Notes: a model not told the origin generated them from the letters alone. Shown: positions 51,976-62,407, numbered from the stretch's first letter. The stretch: 64,000 nt of DNA from Marinobacter sp. (GCF_014859525.1 NZ_JACUUB010000001.1:96361-160360), one strand, 5' to 3'. Program-made: numbers and translations.

Positions 51976-54348
51976 TTAATCAATCTTCTCATCGGCCAGG
52001 AAGAACCAGGTATCCAGCACGGAATCCGGATTCAGTGACACCGTGTCGATACCTTCATTCATCAGCCACTTGGCCAGGTCTGGATGGTCTGACGGGCCCT
52101 GACCGCAGATGCCAATATACTTGCCGGCTTTTTTGCAAGCCTGGATCGCATTGGACAGCAGCGCCTTGACTGCATCGTCGCGCTCATCAAACAGGTGGGC
52201 AATGATGCCGGAATCCCGGTCCAGGCCCAGCGTCAGCTGGGTCAGATCGTTGGAGCCAATGGAGAAACCGTCAAAGTGCTCCAGGAACTGATCCGCCAAT
52301 ATGGCGTTGGCCGGCAGCTCGCACATCATGATCACCCGCAAACCGTTCTCGCCCCGCTTGAGGCCATTCTCGGCCAGCAGTCTTACCACCTGCTCTGCCT
52401 CACCCACGGTACGCACGAATGGCACCATGACTTCAACGTTGGTTAGCCCCATGTCATTGCGCACTTTTTTCAGTGCGCGGCATTCCAGCTCAAAACAGTC
52501 GCGGAAGGTCTCCGAGATATAGCGAGAAGCGCCTCGGAAGCCCAGCATCGGGTTTTCTTCGTCTGGCTCGTACAGGGTGCCGCCGATCAGGTTGGCGTAT
52601 TCGTTGGACTTGAAGTCGGACAAGCGCACGATCACCTTCTTGGGGGTAAACGCCGCCGCCAGGGTCGAAATGCCCTCAACCAGCTTGTCGATATAGAAAT
52701 CCACCGGTGACGCGTAGCCGGCAATGCGCTTGTCGACAGTCTGCTTGATATCTCGTGGCAGGCCGTCGTAGTTCAGCAGGGCTTTCGGGTGCACCCCGAT
52801 CATCCGGTTAATGATGAATTCAAGACGGGCCAGGCCTACGCCCTCGTTCGGCAGCGCCTGAAAGTCAAAGGCGCGGTCCGGGTTACCCACGTTCATCATG
52901 ATCTTGAACGGAATGTTGGGCATGGAGTCGACGGTGTTTTCGCGCAGCTCAAAGTCCAGGGCACCTTCATAGATCATGCCGGTGTCGCCTTCGGCGCAGG
53001 ATACGGTCACGGCCTGACCGTCCTTGAGCACTTCGGTCCCGTCACCACAACCGACCACTGCAGGAATACCCAGTTCACGGGCGATGATGGCGGCATGACA
53101 GGTGCGACCGCCGCGGTCAGTGACGATGGCGGAGGCCCGCTTCATCACCGGTTCCCAGTCCGGATCGGTCATGTCGGTGACCAGCACGTCGCCAGGCTGC
53201 ACCCGGTCCATTTCATTGATGCTGGTAATGATCTTGACCGGGCCACTGCCGATCTTGTGGCCGATACTGCGACCTTCCACCAGCACCTTGCCAGTTTCTT
53301 TCAGCAGGTAGCGTTCCATAACGTTGGCCGACGAGCGGCTCTTGACCGTTTCCGGCCGGGCCTGAACGATGTAGATCTTGCCATCATCCCCGTCTTTCGC
53401 CCACTCGATGTCCATCGGACGCCCATAGTGCTTCTCGATGATCATCGCCTGCCTGGCCAGCTCTTCCACCTCGGCATCGGTGATGGAGAAGCGGCTGCGG
53501 TCTTCCTGCTCGACCTTGACCGTTTCCACCAACTGGCCTTCACCGGGCTCAGTGTGGTAAATCATTTTGATGGCTTTGCTGCCCAGATTGCGGCGCAGCA
53601 CCGCCGGCCGACCGGCGGCCAGCGTGGGCTTGTGCACGTAGAATTCATCAGGATTGACCGCGCCCTGCACAATCGTCTCACCCAGCCCGTAAGACGAGGT
53701 GATGAACACCACATCACGGAAACCGGATTCTGTGTCGAGCGTAAACATCACACCGCTGGCGGCGGTTTCACTGCGCACCATTTTCTGGATGCCGGCCGAC
53801 AACGCCACCAGCTTGTGATCGAAGCCGTGATGCACCCGATAGGAAATGGCGCGATCGTTAAACAAAGAGGCAAATACTTCTTTAACCGACGTACGAATCT
53901 GCTGAAAACCCACCACGTTCAGAAAGGTTTCCTGCTGGCCGGCGAACGATGCGTCGGGCAAATCTTCGGCGGTAGCAGAGGAGCGCACGGCAACCGCCAT
54001 GTCTTCATTACCACCCTGGATTTTGACAAACGCTTCTTTCAGCGCATTATCCAGAACGTCAGGAAACGGAGTATCGATCACCCACTGACGGATTTGGGCC
54101 CCAACACGGGCCAGCTCATTGACGTCACTCACATCCAGAGCATCGAGTGCTTCGTCGATCCGCTCTTTCAGCCCGTCAGTAGCCAGAAATTCACGATAGG
54201 CGTGGGCGGTGGTCGCAAAGCCACCCGGAACCGTCACGCCCGCATTGGCCAGATTACTGATCATTTCACCGAGGGAAGCGTTCTTGCCCCCGACCCGGTC
54301 AACGTCGGACATTCCCAGGTGGTCAAACCAGATAATGTAATCTTCCAA
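51976..54348 (-). CDS. ppsA: Phosphoenolpyruvate synthase
   Basis: 790 residues. ATP-grasp N-terminal domain, the swivelling phosphohistidine domain ([18 protein letters not shown], His near residue 420), and the PEP/pyruvate barrel with [10 protein letters not shown]. Converts pyruvate, ATP and water to PEP, AMP and phosphate for gluconeogenesis. Divergent from ppsR, which switches it on and off. Confidence 0.97.
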   Translation of the reverse strand: MEDYIIWFDHLGMSDVDRVGGKNASLGEMISNLANAGVTVPGGFATTAHAYREFLATDGLKERIDEALDALDVSDVNELARVGAQIRQWVIDTPFPDVLDNALKEAFVKIQGGNEDMAVAVRSSATAEDLPDASFAGQQETFLNVVGFQQIRTSVKEVFASLFNDRAISYRVHHGFDHKLVALSAGIQKMVRSETAASGVMFTLDTESGFRDVVFITSSYGLGETIVQGAVNPDEFYVHKPTLAAGRPAVLRRNLGSKAIKMIYHTEPGEGQLVETVKVEQEDRSRFSITDAEVEELARQAMIIEKHYGRPMDIEWAKDGDDGKIYIVQARPETVKSRSSANVMERYLLKETGKVLVEGRSIGHKIGSGPVKIITSINEMDRVQPGDVLVTDMTDPDWEPVMKRASAIVTDRGGRTCHAAIIARELGIPAVVGCGDGTEVLKDGQAVTVSCAEGDTGMIYEGALDFELRENTVDSMPNIPFKIMMNVGNPDRAFDFQALPNEGVGLARLEFIINRMIGVHPKALLNYDGLPRDIKQTVDKRIAGYASPVDFYIDKLVEGISTLAAAFTPKKVIVRLSDFKSNEYANLIGGTLYEPDEENPMLGFRGASRYISETFRDCFELECRALKKVRNDMGLTNVEVMVPFVRTVGEAEQVVRLLAENGLKRGENGLRVIMMCELPANAILADQFLEHFDGFSIGSNDLTQLTLGLDRDSGIIAHLFDERDDAVKALLSNAIQACKKAGKYIGICGQGPSDHPDLAKWLMNEGIDTVSLNPDSVLDTWFFLADEKID

Positions 54349-54459
54349 AGTCTGTCTCCCTTGATTCTGAATGACGCGGGGTCTCGAATATGGCGTGTAT
54401 GATACTGTAAGCTGCGGGAATTACCTAGGGACTCGCCAAAAACCGAACCGGATCAAATC

Positions 54460-55275
54460 ATGAAAAGAACTGCGTTTTTTATCTCTGACGGCACCGGCCT
54501 GACCGCCGAGGCACTCGGCCATGCGCTGCTCGCCCAGTTTGAAAAAATTGAATTCGAGCGGATCACTGTGCCCTACATTGACGACGAAGAAAAAGCCCAC
54601 ACCCTCGTCAAACGCATTAACAAATCGGCTGAGGTCGACGGCAACCATCCGCTGGTTTTCGATACCATCGTCAACAGCAGTGTCCGGGACATCATCAGCA
54701 CCGCCAACGGCTTTATGATCGATATCTTTGGCACTTTCCTGAGCCCGCTCGAACAAGAGCTCAACTCATCGTCTTCCTACACTGTAGGCAAGTCTCACGC
54801 GATCAACAACGAGGGCAGTTACGAACGCCGGATTCACGCGGTTAACTTTGCTCTGGACAACGATGACGGTGCAAGAACCCGACACTACAGCGAGGCGGAT
54901 CTGATTCTGGTGGGGGCATCTCGCAGCGGCAAGACACCAACCTGCCTCTACCTCGCCCTGCAATACGGCATCAAGGCAGCCAACTATCCGATCACCGAAG
55001 AGGATCTGGACGACCAGAAGCTGCCGGCGGCATTGCGCCCGCATAAAGAGAAGATTTTCGGCCTGACCATCGAGCCGGAGCGCCTGGCTACCATTCGAAA
55101 CGAGCGCAGACCCAATTCCCGGTACTCTTCAATTCAGCAGTGCATGCACGAAGTGGAAGAAATCGAGTTAATGTACAGGCGGGAGCGTATCCCATACCTG
55201 AACACTACAGCCTACTCTGTAGAAGAAATTTCCACGCGGATTATTGTGAGTACCGGCCTTAAGCGCTACCGGTGA
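54460..55275 (+). CDS. ppsR: PEP synthase regulatory protein (kinase/pyrophosphorylase)
   Basis: 271 residues, DUF299 family. P-loop [10 protein letters not shown] near residues 151-160; N-terminus [20 protein letters not shown] is diagnostic. Adds phosphate from ADP to a threonine of PEP synthase and removes it by pyrophosphate formation. Divergent from ppsA with 111 bp between them, the standard arrangement. Confidence 0.95.
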   Translation: MKRTAFFISDGTGLTAEALGHALLAQFEKIEFERITVPYIDDEEKAHTLVKRINKSAEVDGNHPLVFDTIVNSSVRDIISTANGFMIDIFGTFLSPLEQELNSSSSYTVGKSHAINNEGSYERRIHAVNFALDNDDGARTRHYSEADLILVGASRSGKTPTCLYLALQYGIKAANYPITEEDLDDQKLPAALRPHKEKIFGLTIEPERLATIRNERRPNSRYSSIQQCMHEVEEIELMYRRERIPYLNTTAYSVEEISTRIIVSTGLKRYR

Positions 55276-55321
55276 CCGCCCGCAGCTTAACCGCCGCAGG
55301 CGCTCGGTGGGCATTCCGGCA

Positions 55322-58246
55322 TCAGAGCTCCTGGATACCCAGGCCCAGACTTTCCACAATGGCCCGATTGTCCTGGCTGGTGACCACGGCCACGCTGGCC
55401 TTCTCGGGCAACAGCCAGGTGTCGGCCACGCGCTTCATCTCGTCCATGGTGACCGCCAATACCCGCTCACGGAAACGGGCCCGCTGATCTGCTGAACGGC
55501 CAAACAGCTGGTTATGGAATGCGTGTCTGGCGGCGCCGGCCGGCGAACGGGGCCGGTCCAGCTGACCAATCACGCCGAGGATGGCTTCTTCAAGAGCCTG
55601 GGCTTCGTGGTTCTCGGTCCGCAGCCAGTCCAAAGCCGCATCAAAATCATCCAGTGTTTCCGCCAGACGCGGATCACGGTAGGAAAAGAACCGGAACACG
55701 CCGTTAACACTATCCTGCCCGGCGCCACCTCCGTAAGCGCCACCCTTTTCACGGATTGCACGGTGCAGATACCCATTCCGCAGGAAGCCACCCAGAACGG
55801 TCAGTGCTGCGGCGTCCGGATGATCTACTGCGACCGTGCTGTAGGCCTTGGCGCAGAAATTTACCTGTGTAGAGGTCAACCAGGCCTCCTGAGTGTTGTA
55901 GCTGACCGGATCTACCGACCAAACCTTACCGGCCTGGCCAAGGTCACCTTGCCAGCAGGATTTTAGATCGTCGAGCATTGGGGCCAACTGGCCATCTTCG
56001 CCGATCAACAGGAACTGGCGGCTCTGGTTACGGATTTTGTTGTGCAGCGCACCAAGACTGGCACAGAATGCCTCAAGCGTTTTGTCATCTTTCAGCGACT
56101 TATCCAGCTCTTTGGTGCCGCGAATGCTGGCCAATCCGCCAAGGCGGAACGACAACCAGGACCCAGCGCTCAATCCCTGGGCTGCCGCACTCATGGCCAG
56201 TGCGTGGCCACTGCCGGTTACGGCCTGCTCGCGACGGGCACGAACCTGGGCAATAATTTCACGAACCCGCTCTTTTTCGTCAAAACGGACACCGGTATAC
56301 ACGTCTTTCAGCAACCGGGTCAGCTCTTTGCTGTTACGAGACAGCGCCTTACCGCTGAAAATCAGGTAACCCGACAGATTTTGCACATCATCGATACGGC
56401 CCTTGGCCGTAAACGAGGCACCAATACCACCGGATTCTGCGGAAATACGATCCTGCATCTGCAGATAATCCAGCTCACCACAACCCACCTCAGAAATCAG
56501 CGTGGTGTAATAAGGCAACAGCAATAATTCGTCTTTGGTTAATGCCGGCACCGGCAACACCACCTGCTGATACACCAGGCCATTGGTGCCGCGGGCATAC
56601 ACCGTTGCGCCAGTCTCGGCATCGTAGCTACCCTCCGGCTCTGGCATCTGCAGGGGGACATCGTCCAGGCCTACTTTCGGCAGAATGGTATCGTCGTCCT
56701 TACGCAACTGGCGCTCTTCCAACGCCTTGGCCCGCTCTACAATGGCGGCCACTTCCGCTTCCGTCAGGCTTGCCTTGCGACGCGCCAATGCTTCACGGAC
56801 AGCCTTCTGGTGGAGGCCTTCCAGCTTGTCATCAGGACGCAGCGTCAACGTCACCCGATGCGGGTTATCCAGCAACTTGCGGCGGATCAGCCCGGGCACA
56901 TAGTCCGGATCTTTGATTTTTTCCCGAAGTGTCGCCAGCACTGGCTCCAGGTCTAACAACTCTACCGGATCGCCACCGTGCACCATCGGGGCAATCGCAC
57001 TCATGATCAGCTGCAGACCATAGGGAAAGCTGTCACCTGCAATCTCACGCTGATGCAGTTCCAGCTGGTGCACAATCGCTTCCAGCCGGTCCTGGCTAAC
57101 GCCCTCCGCCACCACTTTTTCAAGGGTGGTTTCGATCAGGGCTTCCAGATCCGCCCGGCGCTCCGGCTCACTGCCTTCGATACCGCAAACAAAGGTCATT
57201 TCCCGGTTGGAATCTTCCAGCCCGCACATGGGTGATGGAGCGTGACCAATGTCTGTCGTTTCCAGGGCCCGCATCAATGGTGAAGCGCTGTTTTCAAGCA
57301 ACACGGCCGACAGCAACTGACCCTCAAGGTTTTCCTGCAGATCAAAGCTTTGGCCCAGTAACCAACCGGTCACAATGTGAGTTTTGTTTTCCGTGTCTTC
57401 ACCCTCACTTACGGCGTAGCCCTGCTCCACTCTGAGCGGGGCGAACATTCGTTTTTCGTCGCGTACCGGGAGCTCAATGTCCAGGCGATCAAAACGCTTG
57501 AGAGCCAGCTCTTCGAACTTTTCATGGTGTTCGTGGGCCGGGATGTTGCCGTAAGTAGCAAAAATCGCATTGCTCGGATGGTAATGATGACGGTAAAACT
57601 TCACCAGATCGTCGTAGCTCAGATCAACAATATGATCTGGCTCGCCACCACTGTTGTAATGGTAAGTTGTGGTCGGGAACAGATGACTGGTCAAACTCTG
57701 CCACAACTGAGACGTAGGCGCGCTCATGGCCCCTTTCATCTCGTTGTAGACCACGCCTTTGTATACAAGGTCACTGGAAGGGTCATCCGGCTTCTCAAAC
57801 TCCAGGCGGTGGCCTTCTTGCGCAAAATCGAGCGGATCCAGAGCCGAGAAAAACACCGAGTCCAGGTATACCGACAACAAATTGTCGAAATCCTTGCGGT
57901 TCATGCTGGCAAACGGGTAAGCGGTCCAGTCACTGCTGGTAAAGGCATTCATAAAGGTGTTCAGGGAACGACGGATCATCATGAAAAACGGATCGCGGAC
58001 CGGGAACCGTTCACTGCCGCAAAGCGCGGTGTGTTCCAGAATATGGGCTACGCCGGTGGAGTCCATCGGAAACGTGCGCAGCGCCACAAAAAACACGTTT
58101 TCGTCGTTATCCGCAGACAAATGAAGGTGGCGGGCACCGGTCTTTTTATGGCGGTACTCCTCAACGTCCACGTTAAGGGTGCTGATCCGGTGACTGCGAA
58201 GTTTCTCGAAAGCTGGATGAATTGCGTTGTCGGTAACTGCAGTCAT
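55322..58246 (-). CDS. M16C (PreP/falcilysin-like) zinc metallopeptidase
   Basis: 974 residues. Inverted zinc motif HILEH with His68, Glu71 and His72, and a distal Glu in YNEMKGAMS. Two M16 halves and the central M16C-associated domain, as in PreP. No signal peptide, so probably cytosolic. Likely degrades short peptides such as cleaved targeting or signal fragments. Single gene; 47 bp after the convergent ppsR stop. Confidence 0.9.
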   Translation of the reverse strand: MTAVTDNAIHPAFEKLRSHRISTLNVDVEEYRHKKTGARHLHLSADNDENVFFVALRTFPMDSTGVAHILEHTALCGSERFPVRDPFFMMIRRSLNTFMNAFTSSDWTAYPFASMNRKDFDNLLSVYLDSVFFSALDPLDFAQEGHRLEFEKPDDPSSDLVYKGVVYNEMKGAMSAPTSQLWQSLTSHLFPTTTYHYNSGGEPDHIVDLSYDDLVKFYRHHYHPSNAIFATYGNIPAHEHHEKFEELALKRFDRLDIELPVRDEKRMFAPLRVEQGYAVSEGEDTENKTHIVTGWLLGQSFDLQENLEGQLLSAVLLENSASPLMRALETTDIGHAPSPMCGLEDSNREMTFVCGIEGSEPERRADLEALIETTLEKVVAEGVSQDRLEAIVHQLELHQREIAGDSFPYGLQLIMSAIAPMVHGGDPVELLDLEPVLATLREKIKDPDYVPGLIRRKLLDNPHRVTLTLRPDDKLEGLHQKAVREALARRKASLTEAEVAAIVERAKALEERQLRKDDDTILPKVGLDDVPLQMPEPEGSYDAETGATVYARGTNGLVYQQVVLPVPALTKDELLLLPYYTTLISEVGCGELDYLQMQDRISAESGGIGASFTAKGRIDDVQNLSGYLIFSGKALSRNSKELTRLLKDVYTGVRFDEKERVREIIAQVRARREQAVTGSGHALAMSAAAQGLSAGSWLSFRLGGLASIRGTKELDKSLKDDKTLEAFCASLGALHNKIRNQSRQFLLIGEDGQLAPMLDDLKSCWQGDLGQAGKVWSVDPVSYNTQEAWLTSTQVNFCAKAYSTVAVDHPDAAALTVLGGFLRNGYLHRAIREKGGAYGGGAGQDSVNGVFRFFSYRDPRLAETLDDFDAALDWLRTENHEAQALEEAILGVIGQLDRPRSPAGAARHAFHNQLFGRSADQRARFRERVLAVTMDEMKRVADTWLLPEKASVAVVTSQDNRAIVESLGLGIQEL

Positions 58247-58346
58247 TAATGCGTTCCTTTGTATTGAACAATTGGAGAATTACAGAGTAACACGTAGTAT
58301 CGGCTATGATGCACCGAACGGACTCAACAAGGTAGCCTGCCGAATT

Positions 58347-58802
58347 ATGACAGACCGAACCCCAAATCACATCGACGCCCCGGAAGTCGCCGCCTGGTGG
58401 GCGGAGCGTCGCCAATATCTGGAGCGCGTCCGCAAGGTTCCGGAAATAAGACAGCGCTACTGGCGAGAAGTTGCCATTTACCTCGCGCGCAGGCTGCTCT
58501 GGTCTTACGGTTTTTTTCCTGTTTTTATCGCCTTCTGGCTACCGTTTGTGCTGTCCAGCTTCAACCCCGTTGTCATGGCGTCAGATCTCATCCCCGTGCT
58601 ACAGAGCTTTGTAAACTCGAATCCGGAGCAGCAAGCCACCACCATCAGCACTCTGGCCATCGCCTGGCTATCTGTTGGCTCTTTTTTTCTGGTGTTTGAT
58701 TTTGTGCTGACGCCGTTCCGGTCGCCCTATCAATACGAGGCCGATGTCTACATGAAGTCCTGGGAGCAGCTTAACCATGATCAGCTTCCGGACAAAGTGT
58801 GA
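58347..58802 (+). CDS. Small membrane protein of unknown function
   Basis: 151 residues from MTDRTPNH. Two hydrophobic segments (about 45-68 and 105-128) separated by a polar loop; a basic N-terminal region rich in Arg and Trp. No family recognised. The frame runs back to 58227, but that part overlaps the peptidase start region and the ATG at 58347 has a better position. Function unknown; the N- and C-termini are probably cytoplasmic. Confidence 0.6.
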   Translation: MTDRTPNHIDAPEVAAWWAERRQYLERVRKVPEIRQRYWREVAIYLARRLLWSYGFFPVFIAFWLPFVLSSFNPVVMASDLIPVLQSFVNSNPEQQATTISTLAIAWLSVGSFFLVFDFVLTPFRSPYQYEADVYMKSWEQLNHDQLPDKV

Positions 58803-58848
58803 TTTAGCCAGCAGCCTGAGCATTTTCAGCGTGGGCATCGCCTGGTTA

Positions 58849-59421
58849 TCAGGATTGTTCGGCTAACCGTTGCTTCACAGACAACCAGTCTTGCGGGGTG
58901 TCAACGTCCTGTTGCACTCCCTGCAGGTCAATCGGACGGGCGCCAGCCCTATTCAAGACAACACCCGCACCGGCATCTCCCGTTAGCGCAGCAACCTCTC
59001 CCCAGAGCGCCCGGGGTACCCAGGCAGGCACCCCTACCCGCGCCCCATAATTCGCGGCCCACGCCACCCCGGGCTGAGCGCGGGCACAGCGAGCCAGTTC
59101 AGCCAACCCGCGCGGGTCTAGCAGCGGCTGATCTCCCAGCAACACAAACACACCCAACGCCCTCGGCCCCAGCGCTCGAATGCCAGCGATCAGAGATTGC
59201 GACAACCCCTGCGACCAGCCCGGATGATAAATCCAGCCCGCCGGCTGCCGGCGGCAACGATAGCGAACCAATGGATAGCCGCTGCCAACCACCACACGAA
59301 CCTGACCAGACAACAGCCCCGCCTGAGCAATGGCGTTATCCAGAAGCGTTCCTCGCCCTGGCATGACCAACAATTGTTTGGCCCGGCCCATTCTGGATGC
59401 ACGCCCAGCCGCCAGCACCAA
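58849..59421 (-). CDS. MobA-like nucleotidyltransferase, start uncertain
   Basis: About 190 residues. Nucleotide-binding LAAGRASRMGRAKQLL at the very N-terminus, and LGDQPLLD in the middle, as in molybdenum-cofactor cytidylyl- or guanylyltransferases. The family normally begins with six to ten residues ending FPALVLAAG, and here those residues (FPALVLAAG) lie in frame before the first possible start (TTG 59421) with no ATG, GTG or TTG upstream. A GTG at 59456 in the next frame gives TESPSISS, suggesting a one-base frameshift near 59430. No Mo-enzyme genes are adjacent. Confidence 0.65.
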   Translation of the reverse strand: MVLAAGRASRMGRAKQLLVMPGRGTLLDNAIAQAGLLSGQVRVVVGSGYPLVRYRCRRQPAGWIYHPGWSQGLSQSLIAGIRALGPRALGVFVLLGDQPLLDPRGLAELARCARAQPGVAWAANYGARVGVPAWVPRALWGEVAALTGDAGAGVVLNRAGARPIDLQGVQQDVDTPQDWLSVKQRLAEQS

Positions 59422-59535
59422 TGCTGGAAACTGCTGATCGAGGGAGACTCTGTCACTGGTTAAAATATGGACCCCTGAGGCGGATAACCGCAGTAAACTG
59501 CTGAATCACGCGATTTTTGCTAGAATTGCGCCATC

Positions 59536-59565
59536 ATGCAACCAAATCAGCCGGACCATTCATGA
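59536..59565 (+). other. Nine-codon upstream ORF before the pterin-synthase gene
   Basis: ATG at 59536 gives MQPNQPDHS and stops with a TGA that overlaps the next ATG (ATGA). It could couple translation of the downstream gene. It may be chance. Confidence 0.25.
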
Positions 59566-60416
59566 ACCACCTCTTTGTCGACAATCTCACTGTCATTGAC
59601 TTCGCCTACCTGGACCCTGCCCGGGGCCTTGTGGGCGAGAGCTGGATTACCGATGTCGTTCTGGGTGGCGAGCTGGATGACCAGGGCATGGTGTTCGATT
59701 TCAGCCTGGTGAAGCGCACGATCAAACGCGTGATCGATGAACGCGTGGACCACCGCCTGATTATCCCGCGCGGCTATCAGGGCTTACACTGGAATGAAGA
59801 AACGCCAGACACTTTCGTTTGGGACCTCACCGGCGGCGGCCAGATCGAGCATCGCTCGCCGGATGAGGCGGTGGTCTGGTTGTCATCAGACCGGGTAGTG
59901 CCCTCGGCCGTGGCGACCCTTTTGGAGAAAGAACTGAAAGCGGTTTTGCCCGGCAACGTCACCTCCGTAGAGATCAATCTGCGCGAAGACGTTATTGAAG
60001 GCCCTTACTACCACTATGTACATGGCCTGAAAAAACACCTGGGCAACTGCCAGCGCATTGCCCACGGCCACCGCTCCCCCATCCGCATCGACCGCAACGG
60101 CCACCGGGACTACGACCTGGAACAACGCTGGGCCAAGCTGTGGCAGGATATTTACGTGGGCACCGAGGAAGACGTAGTCCGTCGCTACGTAGGTGAGGAT
60201 GGCATTGCCTATATCACCTTTGAATACGAAGCCAATCAAGGAGAGTTTGGCCTGACCCTGCCAGAAAGCCGCGTGTATATGCTGGACACCGACACCACCG
60301 TAGAGCTTATTGCCGCGCACATTGCTGACGAGCTCAAAGCAGAGTTTCCGGAGGACGAGGTTCGGGTGAAGGCTTACGAGGGGGTCGGTAAGGGAGCGAT
60401 TGCTGCAAGGGTCTGA
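59562..60416 (+). CDS. Duplicated 6-pyruvoyl-tetrahydropterin synthase (QueD-like) protein
   Basis: 284 residues from MNHLFVDN. Looks like two PTPS/QueD folds in tandem. The first half (VDNLTVIDFAY, DDQGMVFDFSLVK, VDHRLIIP) and the second half (YYHYVHGLKKHLGNCQRIAHGH, RIDRNGHR) each hold parts of the pattern: His ligands and FDF motif. The zinc-His set appears split between halves, so whether it has QueD activity is open. The last codons and the TGA stop lie inside a GGGGTC-type repeat. Confidence 0.75.
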   Translation: MNHLFVDNLTVIDFAYLDPARGLVGESWITDVVLGGELDDQGMVFDFSLVKRTIKRVIDERVDHRLIIPRGYQGLHWNEETPDTFVWDLTGGGQIEHRSPDEAVVWLSSDRVVPSAVATLLEKELKAVLPGNVTSVEINLREDVIEGPYYHYVHGLKKHLGNCQRIAHGHRSPIRIDRNGHRDYDLEQRWAKLWQDIYVGTEEDVVRRYVGEDGIAYITFEYEANQGEFGLTLPESRVYMLDTDTTVELIAAHIADELKAEFPEDEVRVKAYEGVGKGAIAARV

Positions 60417-60436
60417 CCCCGAACGGGGACAGACCC
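60409..60436. repeat. GGGGTCTGACCCC-type repeat, supplies a gene stop
   Basis: GGGTCTGACCCC and GGGGACAGACCC, 3 bases apart, imperfect palindrome related to 14936-14963. Its TGA is the stop codon of the pterin-synthase gene at 60414-60416. Confidence 0.7.
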
Positions 60437-60441
60437 TGACA

Positions 60442-60470
60442 CAAAAAAACCGCCCGAAGGCGGTTTTTTT
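60442..60470 (+). terminator. Terminator after the pterin-synthase gene
   Basis: AAAAAAACCGCC-CGAA-GGCGGTTTTTTT. The A and T tracts also make it usable for the tRNA-Ala/Glu transcript from the other strand. Confidence 0.92.
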
Positions 60471-60506
60471 GATGGCTGTCCGGTGGACTAAACCGTCGAG
60501 CCGTAT

Positions 60507-60582
60507 TGGCGTCCCCTAGGGGGTTCGAACCCCTGTTGCCGCCGTGAAAGGGCGGAGTCCTAGGCCACTAGACGAAGGGGAC
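60507..60582 (-). tRNA. tRNA-Glu (anticodon TTC)
   Basis: 76 nt with encoded CCA. The stem CCGCC/GGCGG encloses CTTTCAC, anticodon TTC; acceptor GTCCCCT/AGGGGAC. Second gene after tRNA-Ala, transcribed leftward, and close to gltX, which charges it. Confidence 0.97.
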
Positions 60583-60589
60583 TAGAAAT

Positions 60590-60665
60590 TGGTGGAGCCA
60601 AGCGGGATCGAACCGCTGACCTCAACACTGCCAGTGTTGCGCTCTCCCAGCTGAGCTATGGCCCC
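60590..60665 (-). tRNA. tRNA-Ala (anticodon GGC)
   Basis: 76 nt with encoded CCA. The stem CAACA/TGTTG encloses CTGGCAG, anticodon GGC. The 3-70 position of the acceptor is the G-T (G-U) pair that is the alanine identity element. Confidence 0.97.
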
Positions 60666-60677
60666 CAACGGATGCGT

Positions 60678-60706
60678 ATATTAAGGATCCGCCTTAGGGG
60701 CGTCAA
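60678..60706 (-). promoter_or_regulatory. Promoter of the tRNA-Ala/Glu operon
   Basis: On the minus strand TTGACG (60701-60706), 17-bp spacer and TAATAT (60678-60683), ending about 13 bp before tRNA-Ala. Same hexamers and spacing as at 13804-13832. Confidence 0.8.
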
Positions 60707-60780
60707 CACCTGCATCCGCTTTTTTTAAAGTTTTTCAAACATCCCTGTTCGCAACGCTCAATTAACCAACAAACCGCTTA

Positions 60781-62262
60781 CTAAATATCCAGAGCAGCGT
60801 ATTCCTTCTCCACTTTCTTGGTTTCTTTCTTGGAGAAGCCACCCATCACATCGAGCGCACTGCGCAAACGAGCGCGCGTCATGTCTGGCCCAAGCAGTGC
60901 CATGGAGTCCATCACTGACCAGGAATTCGGTGTACCGGCGATCGCTACAAAGATCGAGAACATGAAATCACCCATCTTCAGATCCATCGCCTTGGCCAGG
61001 GATTTAATGTCGGTGAAGATGGTGTCCTTGCTCCAGTGGCGCTGGGCCTCCAGCTTCCACAAGGTAAACTGGAGTACCCGCCGAATCTGGCCCTCATCCA
61101 GTTTATTGTGAGCAAAATGCTCAGGTGTCAGGCCCAGCATGCCGGAGAACATGAACTGCGCCATTGGTGCCACATCCGAGAACACCTCTGCCCGGCCCTT
61201 GATATGCGGAACCAACGCTTTCAAGGCATCTTCATTGAACCACCACTGGTGCATCCGCGCCATAAACTGCTCATCGCTCAGTTCATCACGAATCCACTGA
61301 CCGTTCAGCCAACGCAGTTTCTCCACATCAAATACCGGCCCTCCCAGTGACACACGCTGGATGTCAAAGTTCTCGATCATTTCATCCAGGGTAAACTTCT
61401 CGCGCTCATCGGGCATGGACCAACCCATACGGCCCAGATAGTTGGTAACCGCCTCTGGCAAGAAGCCCATGCGCTCGTAAAAATTGATGCTGGTCGGGTT
61501 TTTGCGCTTGGACAATTTACTCTTGTCTGGATTACGCAGCAGCGGCAGATGGCACAGCTCCGGCATTTCCCAGCCAAAATACTGATACAGCAGCTTGTGT
61601 TTGGGTGCAGAGTTGATCCACTCCTCACCCCGCAACACATGGGTGATCTCCATCAGGTGATCATCCACCACGTTGGCAAGGTGATAGGTTGGCATGCCGT
61701 CGGATTTCAGCAAAATCTGGCAATCCACCTGAGCCCAATCGATTTCGATCGTGCCACGCAGCATGTCCTGTATCTCGCAAACGCCGTCATCCGGCACCTT
61801 CATACGGATCACATAGGGATCGCCCGCATCAAGGCGGCGCTTTACTTCTTCCTGGGGCAGCTCCAGATCACCCTTAATGCCCGGGTTCAGGCCCTGGGCC
61901 TTACGCTCTTCACGAATGGCGTCCAGCTCTTCCGGGGTGCGAAAGCAATAAAAAGCGTGGCCAGCAGTGACCAAATCTTCGGCGTACTGAGCGTACATGT
62001 GCTTACGCTCAGACTGGCGATACGGGCCGTGGGGACCGCCAACGTCTGGACCTTCGTCCCAGTTCAGGCCCAGCCAGCGCAGGGCCTTGAGAATGTCTTG
62101 CTCGGATTCTGCGGTGCTGCGGGCCTGATCGGTGTCTTCGATGCGCAGAATAAACTGGCCACCGTGTTGGCGCGCAAAACACAGATTGAACAGGGCCACG
62201 TAAGCGGTACCAACGTGTGGATCGCCAGTAGGCGACGGGGCAATTCGGGTACGTACAGTCAT
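60781..62262 (-). CDS. gltX: Glutamyl-tRNA synthetase
   Basis: 493 residues from [13 protein letters not shown]. Class I synthetase with HVGT as the HIGH motif ([13 protein letters not shown]) and KLSKRKN as KMSKS. Length and the anticodon domain are normal. The start at 62262 was chosen over 62289 because the family begins with this sequence. tRNA-Glu lies about 200 bp downstream on the same strand. Charges tRNA-Glu with glutamate. Confidence 0.97.
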   Translation of the reverse strand: MTVRTRIAPSPTGDPHVGTAYVALFNLCFARQHGGQFILRIEDTDQARSTAESEQDILKALRWLGLNWDEGPDVGGPHGPYRQSERKHMYAQYAEDLVTAGHAFYCFRTPEELDAIREERKAQGLNPGIKGDLELPQEEVKRRLDAGDPYVIRMKVPDDGVCEIQDMLRGTIEIDWAQVDCQILLKSDGMPTYHLANVVDDHLMEITHVLRGEEWINSAPKHKLLYQYFGWEMPELCHLPLLRNPDKSKLSKRKNPTSINFYERMGFLPEAVTNYLGRMGWSMPDEREKFTLDEMIENFDIQRVSLGGPVFDVEKLRWLNGQWIRDELSDEQFMARMHQWWFNEDALKALVPHIKGRAEVFSDVAPMAQFMFSGMLGLTPEHFAHNKLDEGQIRRVLQFTLWKLEAQRHWSKDTIFTDIKSLAKAMDLKMGDFMFSIFVAIAGTPNSWSVMDSMALLGPDMTRARLRSALDVMGGFSKKETKKVEKEYAALDI

Positions 62263-62360
62263 GAAAACATCCTGAAAATAAGTGGCCAATTCATCAAGGG
62301 CGCATTATACCGGCCATCACTTGATTTCGCATGGCCCGGTTTTGCAATCACCATCAACTA

Positions 62361-62379
62361 TGTAATATTATAACGTTTC
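62361..62379 (+). promoter_or_regulatory. znuA: Zur-box-like operator upstream of znuA
   Basis: TGTAATATTATAACGTTTC, whose reverse complement GAAACGTTATAATATTACA closely matches the E. coli znuABC Zur site. It lies 29 bp before the znuA start, so zinc-dependent repression is likely. The 145-bp gltX-znuA gap also holds the gltX promoter. Confidence 0.75.
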
Positions 62380-62407
62380 ATCAAGCCATCCAGGATTCAT
62401 TGCCATC

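Noticed and set aside
52789..54402. 537-codon open frame on the plus strand opposite ppsA
   Set aside because: It is the antisense of a firmly identified gene with high codon GC bias; the peptide is rich in His, Arg and Gln as such shadows are and matches no family.
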